Source of the DNA: Sophora flavescens
Lineage: Eukaryota; Streptophyta; Magnoliopsida; Fabales; Fabaceae
Assembly: GCA_030762895.1 (NCBI GenBank)
Contig: CM061062.1
Location: 101,228,874-101,292,873 of the forward strand
Direction: 5' to 3'
Length of the DNA stretch: 64,000 nt
Notes under the pieces: model-generated
Told to the model about the DNA's origin: nothing
The model's database searches: none
Seen by the model: only the letters and a program-made list of their open reading frames with translations
Made by a program: the position numbers and the translations under genes
Shown: in pieces, positions 1-10,352 of the stretch
How the letters are laid out: each line of letters begins with the position of its first letter
Numbering within the stretch: position 1 is the stretch's first letter

Positions 1-945
1 GCTAACCTATGAGCTTGAAGGAATATTCCTATTCTATTCAAAGTAAATTAATTTTCCAATTAAAATACTCAACTCATATTAACTCAAGGGTTCCATTTAC
101 TAATCTTTTCCAACATTAATAAACTTGGACTATTTAAATAAGTTGATCACTCTCATTTTCCAGCACTTATTCATGCACTATACTTGGTTAAATTGTTGCT
201 AACGAATATCACAAATTCTTCATCACATTCCTAGATCAAGAAATTTAGCTCATAATGGAAATAAAAATGAACAAAAACATATTATAAAATAAAATAAATG
301 AAAGATCCATTACAAGCTGGAAGTGTCACTAAAAGAGAAGAGTAAAAACTGAAGACTAAGTCACCAAGCCTTTCCAAGCTAAGCTTCCAAGCCTCACAAC
401 TCCTTTTCTTTCCTTCTTCAAAAATGTCTTGTAATTTTGTGGTAAGCTATAAAAGTCTCCAAGAGCAAGGCTGCCTCTGGCTGCGTGCAAGATAATCCTT
501 TTATACTAATTCCCCTTAGGGTAAAAACCCTTTGCTTGTGTGGTGCATTTGCCGAGGGAACCAAAAGGTGATAATAGGACAAAACATGCCCCCTTGGACC
601 CAAAAAGGAATATTCACATTACTTAATACCTAGCTCAAATAAAAAGGGACAGATGATACACAATTTGTCCTAATACGACACACATGATGAGTACATTAAT
701 GCCTCGGGTTCACTTCTTCAAAAAGTCAGCTTGAATTAACTTTGACTTTCTCTTGGTTGACTTCTGGACTACATTCCAAGTTGCAGCACTCTGAAGCATA
801 GATATCAGCCCTGCTCATTCCTTAAGCTCCTGTTTATATCACAAAGCTCAAAAGCACCATTAAACATGAAATCTCCAGACTCTAAGCTGCTTCTAAACAA
901 ACAATGCAATATAATTACTTTAAGCACTAAATCTAACCTAAATTA
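1..945 (-). repeat. Unresolved LTR-like sequence, left flank of element A
   Basis: No coding region is supported here. Read on the minus strand, a TATA box (TATAAAAGG, 505-497) is followed by a pyrimidine-rich, leader-like stretch, an arrangement typical of the R/U5 part of a Ty3/gypsy LTR. Neither terminus nor a PBS could be found, so the family is open. Removing element A joins this sequence to 6241-6303 across the AATTA target site, so it continues to the right of A before meeting the truncated D1 pol. Confidence 0.35.
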
Positions 946-1134
946 TGTTGGAAATACAAGTGTGAGTGGTTAGTCCCACATTGGCTAGGAATGAGCTAAA
1001 TGAAGGATATATAAGAGATGTGACCCATATACTCAATGCCTTAAGGTTTTGGGTGGAGATGTGGTGTCCTGATCTCTTGGTGGTCCTGGTCATTAGTTCA
1101 TTGTTGCTCCCGGTGCTCCCTGGACTCCCCAACA
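946..1134 (+). repeat. 5' LTR of element A (189 bp)
   Basis: Starts TGTTGGAAATACAAG and ends ACTCCCCAACA, with TG..CA termini. It matches 6047-6235 at all but four positions, so the insertion is fairly young compared with its surroundings. The preceding 5 bp (941-945, AATTA) are the target duplication. Confidence 0.93.
1008..1015 (+). promoter_or_regulatory. TATA box in LTR A
   Basis: TATATAAG lies 62 bp into the 189-bp LTR, a usual place for the U3 promoter of a very short LTR. The same motif is kept in the 3' copy. Confidence 0.5.
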
Positions 1135-1137
1135 AAG

Positions 1138-1150
1138 TGGTATCCAGAGC
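1138..1150 (+). other. Primer binding site 1 (initiator Met-tRNA type, one base inserted)
   Basis: TGGTATCCAGAGC begins three bases after the 5' LTR. It is the standard plant copia site TGGTATCAGAGC, complementary to the 3' end of initiator Met-tRNA, with one extra C. The second PBS in this element (5875-5886) is canonical. Confidence 0.8.
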
Positions 1151-1177
1151 TTAGGTTGTTTTGTACTGTGCATTTAA

Positions 1178-1891
1178 ATGGAGGAAAATCAAGGGCCAAA
1201 TATGATTAAGCTGAACTCTACAAATTATACACTTCGGAAGACCCTCATGGAAGATATGTTATACAACAAAGACTTGTATGATCCCATTGAGGGGGACACT
1301 GCCCGAACCAAGGATAAAAATGAAAGTGATTGGAAGAAGATGAATAGAAAGGCAGTTGCTTTGATTAGGCAGTGACTGGATTTGAGTTTATATCCTCATG
1401 TAGACACAGAAACAGATGCCCAGAAAATGTGGAAGAAGTTGGCCGAGCTGTATGAGCGGAAGAATGTTCAAAATAAAGCATTTCTGATCCGGAAGCTGGT
1501 TAATATGAAATACAAATAAGGGGATTCAATGGCAGAGCATATGAGTATTTTTCAGAATACTATGAATCAGTTGACAGCAGCAAATATTAAATTAGATGAT
1601 GAGTTGCAAGCCTTGTTGTTGCTTAGTTCCTTGCCTGACACTTGGGAAGTTCTGGTTGTGACATTGACTTACTCAGCTCCTAATGGGAAGTTGACAATGT
1701 CAATGGTAAAAGAGAGCATGTTGAATGAAGAAGCTAGAAGAAAGGAGCGTGGTTTGAATGGTAACTCCACTCAGTCAGAAGCACTAGTTGCAGAGTCACG
1801 GGGGAGAAGTCAAACCAGACATTTCCATAAGCATGAAAAATCGACAATGAGCTACCAAGAAGAAGCAAGTCCAGGACTAGAAAAGAAGTGA
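1178..1891 (+). pseudogene. Decayed copia gag (Tork/Tnt1 type) in element A
   Basis: The frame opens with MEENQGPNMIKLNSTNY and contains the copia gag core (YDPIEGD near the start, then MWKKLAELYERK and LLLSSLPDTWE). In a live element this protein would form the virus-like particle around the element RNA. It is broken by an in-frame TGA at 1373-1375 and a TAA near 1517-1519, and it leaves the pol frame before the zinc knuckle, since the two lie in different frames with the crossover between about 1800 and 1860. The CCHC knuckle (CYHCGKVGHIKRQC) is read in the pol frame from 1894. The ATG at 1178 is the first after the PBS and fits the short leader usual for the family. Confidence 0.8.
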
Positions 1892-4800
1892 AATGTTATC
1901 ATTGTGGCAAGGTGGGACACATCAAAAGACAATGCAGGTTCCTAAAGAGAGAGAAGTCAAGAGAAAGAGATGAAGACAAAGAGAAGAAAAATGATAAAGA
2001 CACAACTGCAGTTGCATCTGATAGTGATGTTTACATTGTCTGTGATGATAATTCTATAAATCTAGCATGCCATGATTCTAGTTGGATTGTTGATTCTGGA
2101 GCCTCATACCATGTCACTCCTAGGCATGATTTCTTCTCATCTTATACTGCTGGTGATTTTGGCACAGTTAAAATGGGAAATGAAGGGGTATGTAAAATTG
2201 CTGGTATGGGAGATGTTTGGATTGAAACCAGCATTGGGTGCAAGCTACAATTGAATAATGTCAGACATGTTCCAGATATCCGTCTCAACTTGATTTCTGT
2301 TAAAGCCTTGGACATTGAGGGTTATCATACTTACGTTGGTGGTGGCATATGCAAGCTCACCAAAGGGTCACTAGTAGTGGCAAAAGAAGAAAGCCTCACT
2401 ACTCTCTACAGGATGCCTGGAAAGTTAAGCAAGGAGGAAGTGAATGCAGTTGAAGATGCTTCTTCTGATTTGTGGCATATGCGCCTTGGTCACTTGAGTG
2501 AGAAAGGACTCAACATCCTTGCCAGGAAAAATTCTCTTCCTATGAAAGGTACACCTCTAAATACTTGCTCTCATTGTTTTGTTGGAAAACAACATAGAAT
2601 TTCATTTCGTAGTTCTGGTCCTCATAGGAGGCCAAATGTTCTTGATTTAGTTCATACTGATGTTTGCACTATGGATTGTAAGTCTCTTGGTGGTGCTTCA
2701 TACTTTTTTACTTTTATTGATGATCACTCTAGAAAAGTGTGGGCTTTTGCTTTGAAATCTAAAGACCAGGTACTTGCTGTCTTCAAGCACTTTCATGCAA
2801 GTGTTGAAAAAGAAAAAGGAAGCAAGTTGAAATGTGTCCGAGCAGATAATGGTGGTGAATACAGGGGTCCATTTGAAGAATATTGCAAAGAACATGGAAT
2901 CAGGCTTGAGAAGACAGTTCCAAAGACGCCTCAACATAATGGAGTTGCAGAGAGAATGAACCGTACCATTAATGACAGAATTAGGTGTATGCTCTCTCAT
3001 GCAAAATTACCCAAATCCTTTTGGGGTGAAGCAATGAGAACTGCAGTGGATTTAATCAACCTTTCTCCTTCTGTGCCACTAGATGGTGATGTTCCAAACA
3101 GAGTATGGACAGGGAAAGATGTCTCTTATAGTCATTTGAGAGTGTTTGGCTGCAGGACTTTTGTTCACATTCCAAGAGATGAGAGGTCCAAGCTTGATGG
3201 AAAATCCAAACAATGTGTCTTCTTGGGTTATGGTCATGAAGAGTTTGGTTATAGACTCTGGATCCAAATTGGTGTAAAAATTATCAGAAGCCAGGATGTG
3301 ATATTTCTTGAAGACTAAACCATTGAAGATTTTGAGAAAGCTGAGAAACAGAAACCGATTACCAGAAGTTATATTGATGTTGTGCCTAAACCCCCTACTG
3401 AAACTCTTGTTGAAGGGGGAGATATACAGGTAGATGATGGGAATGCAAATGACGACCCTATACCTCACCATGATGAACCAGATGAAGAGGTTCCATTTGA
3501 TCCACCAGTTGAGCCTTAGTTGAGAAGATCAACTAGAGAGCGTCATGCTTCCCAAAGATACACTCCACATGAGTATGTGATGATCACTGATGGTGGAGAG
3601 CCAAAAAGTTATGAAGAGGCTATTGTAAATGTGCACAAGGAAGAGTGGTTGAAGTCCATGCAAGAAGAAATGAATTCCTTGCATGAGAATCACACATTTG
3701 AATTGGTGAAGTTGCCTAAGGGTAGGAAAGCACTCAAGAACAAGTGGGTGTTCAAGCTGAAATCAGAAGAGAATAGCTCCCAACCAAGGTACAAAGCAAG
3801 ATTGGTTGTGAAAGGCTTCAATCAGAGGAAAGGTATTGACTTTGAAGAAATTTTCTCACCTATGGTGAAGATGTCCTCTATTCGAGTTGTGCTTGGATTA
3901 GCAGCTAGCTTGAACCTAGAGGTTGAACAACTTGATGTGAAGACAACATTCCTTCATGGTGATTTGGAGGAGGAAATTTATATGGAGCAACCTAAAGGCT
4001 TCAAGGTCAAAGGAAAAGAGCAGCTTGTGTGCAAGTTAAAGAAAAGTCTGTATGGACTCAAGCAAGCACCAAGGCAGTGGTATAAGAAATTTGATTCTTT
4101 CATGGAGAAACATGGTTATAGTAAAACCACTTCAGATCATTGTGTGTTTGTGAAGAAATTCCCTGATGATGATTTTATTATCCTCTTGCTATATGTGGAT
4201 GACATGTTGATTGTTGGTCATGACACAAAGAAGATTGATTGTCTGAAGAAAGATTTGAGCAAGGCCTTTGCTATGAAGGATTTGGGTCCTGCAAAGCAAA
4301 TCCTTGGTATGAGAATTACTCGTGATAGGAAGAATGGTAAATTGTGGTTGTCTCAACATAAGTATATTGAGAAGGTATTAGAGATGTTTAACATGACAAA
4401 TTCCAAACCTGTTAGTACTCCACTTGCAAGTCTTTTCAAGTTGAGCTCTCAACAATGCCCTACAAGTGAGAAAGACAAAGAAGAGATGAAGAAGGTTCCT
4501 TATGCATCCGCGGTTGGAGGTTTGATGTATGCTATGGTATGCACAAGGCCGGATATTGCCCATGCTGTTGGAGTTGTTAGTCGTTTTCTCTCTAATCCTG
4601 GTAGAGACCACTGGCAAGCAGTGAAGTGGATTTTCAGGTATCTCAGAGGCACTTCTAGAGTATGTTTATGCTTTGGGGGTGGTCAACCTGTGTTAGACGG
4701 CTACACAGATTCAGATATGGCCGGTGATGTTGATTCTAGAAAATCTACTTCTGGATATTTGATGACTTTTGCAGGGGGAGCGGTGTCTTGGCAATCAAGA

Positions 4801-5169
4801 TTACAAAAATGTGTTGCTTTGTATACCACTGAGGCTAAGTATATTGCCATTACTGAAGCTTCTAAAGAACTTTTGTGGATGCAGAAATTCCTACAAGAGT
4901 TGGGTCTCAAGCAAGAGAAGTTTGTGTTATTTTGTGACAGTCAGAGTGCTATCCATCTCAGCAAGAATCCAACTTTTCATTCCAGGTCAAAGCACATTGA
5001 GGTGCGGTATCATTGGATACGAGATGCGCTAGAGATGAAGACATTTTCACTTGAAAAGATCCATACTGATGAAAATGGTTCAGATATGATGAGAAAGACC
5101 TTGCCTATGGCAAAGTTGATTTGCTGTAGAAAGAAGGCGGGCTTGGTCGAGCAGTATCTTCCCACTTGA
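1888..5169 (+). pseudogene. Decayed copia pol polyprotein (protease, integrase, RT, RNase H), Tork/Tnt1 type
   Basis: Domain order is protease-integrase-RT-RNase H, which defines Ty1/copia. Visible in order are the gag zinc knuckle, the protease site DSGASYHVT, the GAG-pre-integrase HHCC region (LWHMRLGHLS, then CSHCFVGK), integrase with HTDVC, ADNGGEY and TPQHNGVAER, RT from about 3700 with LVVKGFNQ, LDVKTTFLHG and the catalytic YVDDMLIVG, and RNase H with DSDMAGD, TEAKYIA and CDSQSAIHL. Two in-frame stops separate the halves (TAA 3316-3318, TAG 3517-3519); no frameshift was seen after 1888. The RT and RNase H catalytic residues look intact, so the decay is mild. The sequence ends just before PPT 1 and LTR B, as a complete copia pol would. 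Confidence 0.9.
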
Positions 5170-5173
5170 GTCG

Positions 5174-5186
5174 TGAGGGGGAGATT
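5174..5186 (+). other. Polypurine tract 1, in front of LTR B
   Basis: TGAGGGGGAGATT lies directly before the TGTTGGG start of LTR B. It is the plus-strand primer position of the gag-pol element and shows that this gag-pol originally belonged to LTR B, not LTR A. Confidence 0.75.
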
Positions 5187-5871
5187 TGTTGGGTGGGTCA
5201 CTCCTAAGTGGGTCTCACATTAATTAGAAGAAAAAATAATAATAAAAGGAGTTACTAATGGGCCAAGCCCAAGTGGCATTTGAAAAAGGGTTTGAAATAA
5301 AAAGGAAAGAAAGGGTATGTGCTGTGTGTGTGCCTGACGTGAAAGAAAAATAAAAGGAGAAACAGAGGCTGCGACGGTGAGAAGAAAAGAGAAAAAGAAA
5401 GAGGGTTCAGGTGGTGGAAGGTGGTACAGCAAACTTGCTCCGTTTTTGCTGAAATTTCAGTATGTTATTCCTACCAATGAGCTCGTCAGTTTGATATATT
5501 TTATTGGTTGTTTTGCCTTCTCTTTGAGCTGAGTTGTTATATCCATTGTTGTGGGGTTTCTCTCTTGTTGCTTGCTTGTATCCACCTTTTGGGTGATGTG
5601 TTGCTGATTTGGTGTTTCCTAGTATTTCTAGGAAGACTTGGTGTACCCATTATTATTTATAGTGGAAGTTTTTGCTGGACTTGGTCCCGTGGTTTTTATC
5701 CCTACACTGGGGAGTTTTTCACGTTAAAATTGTGGTGTCATTGCTATTTATTTTTCTGCCATTGATATTATCCCGTGGAAGAATATTTTTGTTGTGCCTA
5801 TTTATTTGCACAGGTGAAGGGAAAAAATAGTTGCTTCATTAGAGATTGTTATCTCTGGTTTTTTCCCAACA
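5187..5871 (+). repeat. Internal LTR B (685 bp), LTR of the captured copia element
   Basis: Starts TGTTGGGTGGGTCACTCC just after a polypurine tract and ends TTTTTTCCCAACA just before a canonical PBS, so both ends behave as LTR ends. It is unrelated to LTR A except for the terminal TGTTGG and the last bases before the PBS. No partner copy lies near the start of gag, where LTR A stands instead. An alternative is a solo LTR inserted by chance, but the PPT on one side and the PBS on the other argue against that. Confidence 0.8.
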
Positions 5872-5874
5872 AAG

Positions 5875-5886
5875 TGGTATCAGAGC
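5875..5886 (+). other. Primer binding site 2 (initiator Met-tRNA type)
   Basis: TGGTATCAGAGC, the canonical plant copia PBS, three bases after the end of LTR B. The words CCCAACAAAGTGGTATC at this junction and at the LTR A/PBS 1 junction are the same, giving a shared block through which recombination could have happened. Confidence 0.85.
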
Positions 5887-6046
5887 CATGGTTTGGCCTG
5901 ATGGTGGAGCGGGAGTGGATCCAGGTGTATTGGATCCTTGTATCGAAAGTCTTCCTGACCAAGGTGGAGTCAGGCGACGTGTCCCGTTGGTTGGTAACGG
6001 CGGTGCAAGTATAGTGATGTGGGAGACTCACACTTGAGGGGGAGAT
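5887..6046 (+). other. Short non-coding interior of the TRIM-like element, ending in a PPT
   Basis: About 160 bp that starts CATGGTTTGGCCTGATGG and ends TTGAGGGGGAGAT directly before the 3' LTR A. There is no gag or pol similarity. The size, PBS-to-PPT layout and lack of coding match a TRIM interior. Confidence 0.65.
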
Positions 6047-6235
6047 TGTTGGAAATACAAGTGTGAGTGGTTAGTCCCACATTGGCTAGGAATGAGTTAA
6101 ATGAAGGATATATAAGAGAGGTGACCCATATACTCAATGCCTTAAGGTTTTGGGTGGAGATGTGGTGTCCTGATCTCTTGGTGGTCCTGGTCAATAGTTC
6201 ATCGTTGCTCCCGGTGCTCCCTGGACTCCCCAACA
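6047..6235 (+). repeat. 3' LTR of element A (189 bp)
   Basis: Second copy of LTR A, preceded by a polypurine tract (GAGGGGGAGAT) and followed by the target duplication AATTA at 6236-6240. It carries the same TATATAAG box as the 5' copy. Confidence 0.93.
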
Positions 6236-6277
6236 AATTATTCCCTATTAACTAGATTAAGGACTCAAAATAGGCTA

Positions 6278-6303
6278 GATAACCTTTATTTCTAAAGGTT
6301 ATC
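6278..6303. repeat. Perfect 11-bp inverted repeat with 4-base loop
   Basis: GATAACCTTTA and its exact reverse complement are separated by TTTC. The right arm ends at the first base of recognisable D1 pol sequence, so the hairpin sits on the truncation point. Confidence 0.6.
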
Positions 6304-6967
6304 AGGTATGATCGGATCACATTTATATTTGACCTCATGTAGACCCGATATTATGTTTAGCGTTTGTATGTGTGCACGTTACCAAGCAAACCCCAAGGAA
6401 TCACATTTAACCGCAGTCAAAAGAATTTTAAAATATTTAGCTGGAACAATTAAGATGGGGTTATGGTATCCTAAAGGTTCTAGTTGTACTTTAATTGGAT
6501 ATTTCGATGCCGATTTTGCTGGATGTAAATTAGATAGGAAAAGCACAAGTGGCAGTTGTCACATTTTTGATCACTCACTTGTTTCTTGGTTTAGCAAAAA
6601 ACAAGTTAGTGTAGCCTTATCAACCGCCGAGACCGAGTATGTAGCCGCCGGTAGTTGTTGCGCTCAAATTCTTTGGATGCAACAACAACTTCTAGACTAT
6701 GGTATTAAACTATCAAATATACCTATAAGATGTGATAATACAAGTGCAATAAATATTTCTAAAAATCCTATCCAACATTCTAGAACCAAACATATAGAAA
6801 TTCAGCACCACTTCATTAGAGATCACATACAAAAAGGAGATCGCATAATGGAATTTGTAGAGACTAGCAAACAATTAGAGGATATTTTTACTAAACCCTT
6901 AGCTAGGAAAAATTTCTTTTATATCCGTAGAGAACTTGGTATAATTGATCATCATAGTCTCCTTTAA
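6304..6967 (+). pseudogene. Element D1: 3' end of copia pol (RT tail and RNase H)
   Basis: An uninterrupted frame of about 220 codons begins inside the conserved block MIGSHLYLTSCRPDIMFSV at the end of RT and runs through the whole RNase H domain: YFDADFAG (first Asp), STAETEYVAAGS (Glu), RCDNTSAINISKN (Asp) and TKHIEIQHHFIRDH. It ends at LGIIDHHSLL, the normal C-terminus of SIRE-like pol. RNase H removes template RNA during reverse transcription. Everything upstream (gag, protease, integrase, most of RT) is missing, cut at about 6303. The apparent start Met is an internal residue, not a real start. The closest relatives in the window are D2 and E; the pol of C is more distant. Confidence 0.85.
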
Positions 6968-7530
6968 TTTCTTTGTTCCTTTCTTATAATTTAAATATGA
7001 AATATGCATGTTTTGTATGTATTTTATATGTGAAAAATACATGATTTCTTTTATTTTTTATCTATTTTCTAGTACAGTAATCGACTACTTAATAAGTAGT
7101 AATCGACTACTTACACAGGTAGTCGATTACCTGTGTTGGCAGAAGCATTGGATTATGCTTTATGGACAATTTTGCTTATGGAATATGTTTTCACATTTTA
7201 TGGTGTTATTTGCACTTATGGATTCTATTTTGTCTATTATGCATCATAGTTCATAGTTATTATTCCTCCATTTTTTTTATATCATGATCCTATAAAAAAA
7301 TATTGCAATGTTATAGTAGACAATGTTATAATAAATATTGCAATGTTATATCTTTTTTATCATGACAAAAGGGGGAGAAAGGTGTGTTTTCTATTTTTGT
7401 TACAACACATAAATTGACGGGGAGTTTCCAAACTTCCAAGCACACCGTTCATATTGCAAATATTCCAACAAATGGGAGATTAAACACGAAAAGAATTCAA
7501 AGTGTTTGTCATCATCAAAAAGGGGGAGAC
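6968..7530 (+). other. D1 3' untranslated region with two polypurine tracts
   Basis: Non-coding. It holds copies of the AGTAATCGACTACTT palindrome (7076-7140). Two purine tracts are present, AAAAGGGGGAGAAAGG near 7364 and AAAAAGGGGGAGAC ending at 7530 immediately before the LTR. Doubled PPTs of this kind are known in SIRE-like elements. The same region recurs at 21293-21856 in D2. Confidence 0.7.
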
Positions 7531-7844
7531 TGAAAATGCAAGATGAAAATGCATATGCTTCAAAGATACAACTTTCAAAGTATTTTGATGATGAAGAGCC
7601 AAACACATATGGTACTCCTATGTAATAATGAGTTATAGGAATATTTGTAAAGGTTTCTCTTTAAATTTAGCTTAAATGACTCAAATGTTTTAAAAAGGAT
7701 AAAATAAGATTTTTCCTAAAAAGAAAAAGTAAGAAATATGTTTTGAAAAACAATCCAAGATTTGACAAGTTTAAAAAGTGCTTCTGGAATAAGTTCTGTG
7801 AAGAAAATAATCACTTTTAAGTTTTTAAGAAAAGTAGTCAACTA

Positions 7845-8100
7845 CCTTGAAAAGTAGTCTACTACTTTGTTCCTGTAAATTCCAGAAACCTTCTTAAAAT
7901 CAAAGTAATCGACTACTTTGAATAGTAATCGACTACTTTGTGTAAATCTTGAAATCTTGGTTTCTGTTTGTGAAAGTAATCAACTACTGGAAAAAGTAAT
8001 CGACTACTTTGCTAAAGTAATCGACTACTTTGGCTGTTAGTTCAAATGGTTGCTGATCTTGAACAAAGTAGTCGACTACTCTAAAAAGTAGTCGACTACT
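7845..8100. repeat. Array of AGTAGTCGACTACT palindromes in the D1 U3
   Basis: At least eight complete or half copies of AAAGTAGTCGACTACTTT or its AATCGACTAC variants occur just upstream of the TATA box. The best copies are at 8065-8080 and 8083-8100. A parallel array is in the E LTR (about 23635-23885), and smaller clusters lie before the PPTs of D1 (7076-7140) and D2 (21402-21460). Confidence 0.8.
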
Positions 8101-8158
8101 TTCAGTTTTTCCAACAGAATTTCAAATTTGAAACTTATTTATGTCACACTTTTTCTTC

Positions 8159-8166
8159 TATAAATA
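8159..8166 (+). promoter_or_regulatory. TATA box of the D1 LTR
   Basis: TATAAATA about 60 bp downstream of the palindrome array, marking the U3 promoter. The reverse-strand copy in E is at 23577-23570. Confidence 0.6.
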
Positions 8167-8471
8167 AGAGGTATTTTAACACGAAAATTAAGAACTCTTT
8201 TCATCTATTGTTACTCTGTCAAAATCACTCAAAAAATATTCTTGAGTCATATGCTATTATTTTGAGAGAAATCATTGAGCTTTCTTAGAAAAAGTGCACT
8301 TCTATAGTGTTACAATTTTGTGTACAAATCAATTGTAATTGTTATTTCTTTGATTTGATGAGGCATCCAAATCACATTCAAGGTGGGGAATCCTTGAATC
8401 TAAGGTGAGGCGTCCTTAGGAGGTAAGGATTATTTTAAGTGGGGCACCTCAAAATAATCAAAGGTAAAAGG

Positions 8472-9955
8472 TGAAGTTGACACAGGGAAACACAAGAAGG
8501 GGGGTTGAATTGTGTTTCTTAACAGATTTTTGAAAAAGTCTTTTCTCAAACCTTTTACAAGCAAAATAGTAAAAACAACACATAAACAGGAAAACGTTTT
8601 TGAAGAGTTAATAAACTCATATTCATAACCCCATAGTTAGTATAAACAAAAACTGTAAAAGATAGGGTTTAGAAGATTCACGCAAGTGTTTTATCCTGAT
8701 TCACTCTCTTCCAACTAAGAGTTACATCCATTCCCTTCTACCTGAAGGTTTTTCTCCACTATAATCCAATAGCTTTACAAGTATTCAACACCTCTTCAGG
8801 CTACAAGTATTCTTTCTCTACCAAGCCTCTTCAGGCTCTAACTCTAACAAAGAGATTTAAAGCTTTGATCTAAGAACTCACTATGTATGAGGATTTGAAG
8901 GTTTAAGAGCAACAAGATTTACACGTAAACTTGTGTTACAATTTCAATAGAGTTTTTGCACTATGATATCAGAGCTTGTGTTACCGCGTATATCTATATA
9001 TTGAATCTATGTGTATATATTCTCCTTAAATTTCTTCAAGTATATATATAGCTGAAGTGTTTCTCTGTCTTGATCTTCTTCAACGGTCTTCAAATTGTAT
9101 CCGTTTAGACTTAGCATTAAATGCTTGGATCCGTTGAGACTGATAACTTGATATGCTTCACTGAGAAGTGTTTTTGTTTAACAGAGGAATGCTCAAAGTA
9201 GAACTGTCACTTCTCTATTGTACCAAATGTTGCTTTCTGACTTACCATCTTTGTACTTGACTTGATCTTTCCAACAGTGTATTTTGACAGAGTACAAAGC
9301 TTTATGGTTTCGATGGTACGAAGTTCTTTTATCCAAGAGATAAAGATTTTGTACAAAAGAAGCATCAAGGCAAAAGACATATATTCTTTGAATTAAATAA
9401 GCAATCATTTGAAATAAATACGTTTAAGCTTAGACTGGTTCACGCTTTATCGCTAGTGGACGCGCAGGTCTTTGGACGAGCAAGATTTACTTATCAGTGA
9501 GATAGGCTCATCTAGTGATAATGCGTCTACAGACTGTCCGCCTAATCCATAGAGATGGACGTGGTATACTTAAGAGCTCATCTGTTGACATGGCGTATAG
9601 TGAAGCAACTCCGTCTATCAAGTCTTTGGACTTGTTATATTTCAATGTCTCGTCTACTTAATTTTTCTTTAGACTTAGTAATGCTTCTACCTTAGTTAAT
9701 TCTAAGGCCTCGTCTATTCTTATTTTAACGATCTCGTCTACCATAAAGCTAAAGCCTCAGAATTTTACCAAGAATTGCAGACTATTCTAGAGGTTTGAAG
9801 TAGAATCTGTAGATTCCATAAAATCAAGGAATCCCTGCATACTTATAACAAACAAGTTAGATCTTTGACAAATACTCTGCCATACAAATTTAACATTTTT
9901 GTTAACATCAAAACTTAAGAGATTATTTTAATCCAAAACCACTTTGGTTCTAACA
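8472..9955 (-). repeat. 3' LTR of element C (1484 bp)
   Basis: On the plus strand it starts TGAAGTTGACACAGGG and ends TTGGTTCTAACA; in element orientation it begins TGTTAGAACC right after a PPT. A TATATATA box lies at 9041-9050. The word CTCGTC/GACGAG and related CGTCTA words recur between about 9440 and 9740. It matches the outer parts of 18663-20692 closely. Confidence 0.92.
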
Positions 9956-10352
9956 ATCGCCCCCTTTTTTATGATGACAAAAATCAATTAAATTTGAGTG
10001 AGCAAAGTCTAAGAGAGCTACAAAGCTTCCCCTAAGACAAAGCTTTCAAACTTAAAGAGTAAAACAAATAAGTAGCAGCATATAACAGTTTTCACATATC
10101 AGATCAGTTATGTTGAAAACATAGTATCAGAGTTAACTATTTTAACAGAGCTTATAAGTCAAAACAAAGATAGCAGTATCAGATCATATCAAGTATGCTG
10201 AAAAATAGTTTGCATGTGAAAACATATATGTATGTCCAAAAATTGACTTTATATAAAATTTAATTCTATATCCTTTCTCCCCCTTTATTGTCATCAGACA
10301 AAAAGGAAACAGGAGTGGACCATCATTGTAAGTTTAATGATACAAAAGAAGC
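9956..10352 (-). other. PPT and 3' untranslated region of element C
   Basis: In element orientation CATAAAAAAGGGGGCGAT (9956-9973) abuts the LTR start and is the polypurine tract. The rest is AT-rich non-coding sequence with a second purine tract (AAAGGGGGAGAAAGG, near 10275-10290), again the doubled-PPT pattern. Confidence 0.7.

Larger units (their letters stand above)
946..6235 (+). mobile_element. Element A: TRIM-like LTR element containing a copia gag-pol and a second LTR
   Basis: The element is bounded by two 189-bp LTRs beginning TGTTGG and ending CCAACA, which I count as differing at 4 positions. A perfect 5-bp target duplication AATTA flanks it (941-945 and 6236-6240). Between the LTRs the order is PBS, decayed Tork/Tnt1-type gag-pol, PPT, an unrelated 685-bp LTR (B), a second PBS, about 160 bp of short interior, PPT, 3' LTR. 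A normal copia element has one LTR type and one PBS. The structure is best read as a small non-autonomous TRIM element (LTR A plus the short interior) into which a copia genome carrying one LTR was added at the LTR/PBS junction. That history is inference; the boundaries are seen directly. Confidence 0.85.
7531..8471 (+). repeat. D1 3' LTR, first part (split by element C)
   Basis: Starts TGAAAATGCAAGATG directly after the PPT. U3 carries an array of AGTAGTCGACTACT-type palindromes (about 7845-8100), then the TATA box TATAAATA at 8159-8166. The sequence breaks at 8471, the end of the target duplication of element C, and resumes at 20698. The opposite-strand copy in element E (23001-24160) confirms LTR identity and a full length near 1.2 kb. 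Confidence 0.85.

Noticed and set aside
418..603. Minus-strand 61-codon frame in the left flank
   Set aside because: It overlaps a TATA-like and leader-like region with no domain, and no neighbour supports coding.
7845..8100. D-family palindrome array considered as a CRISPR-like repeat
   Set aside because: Spacing is irregular, spacers are not unique sequences of even length, and the context is a plant LTR.
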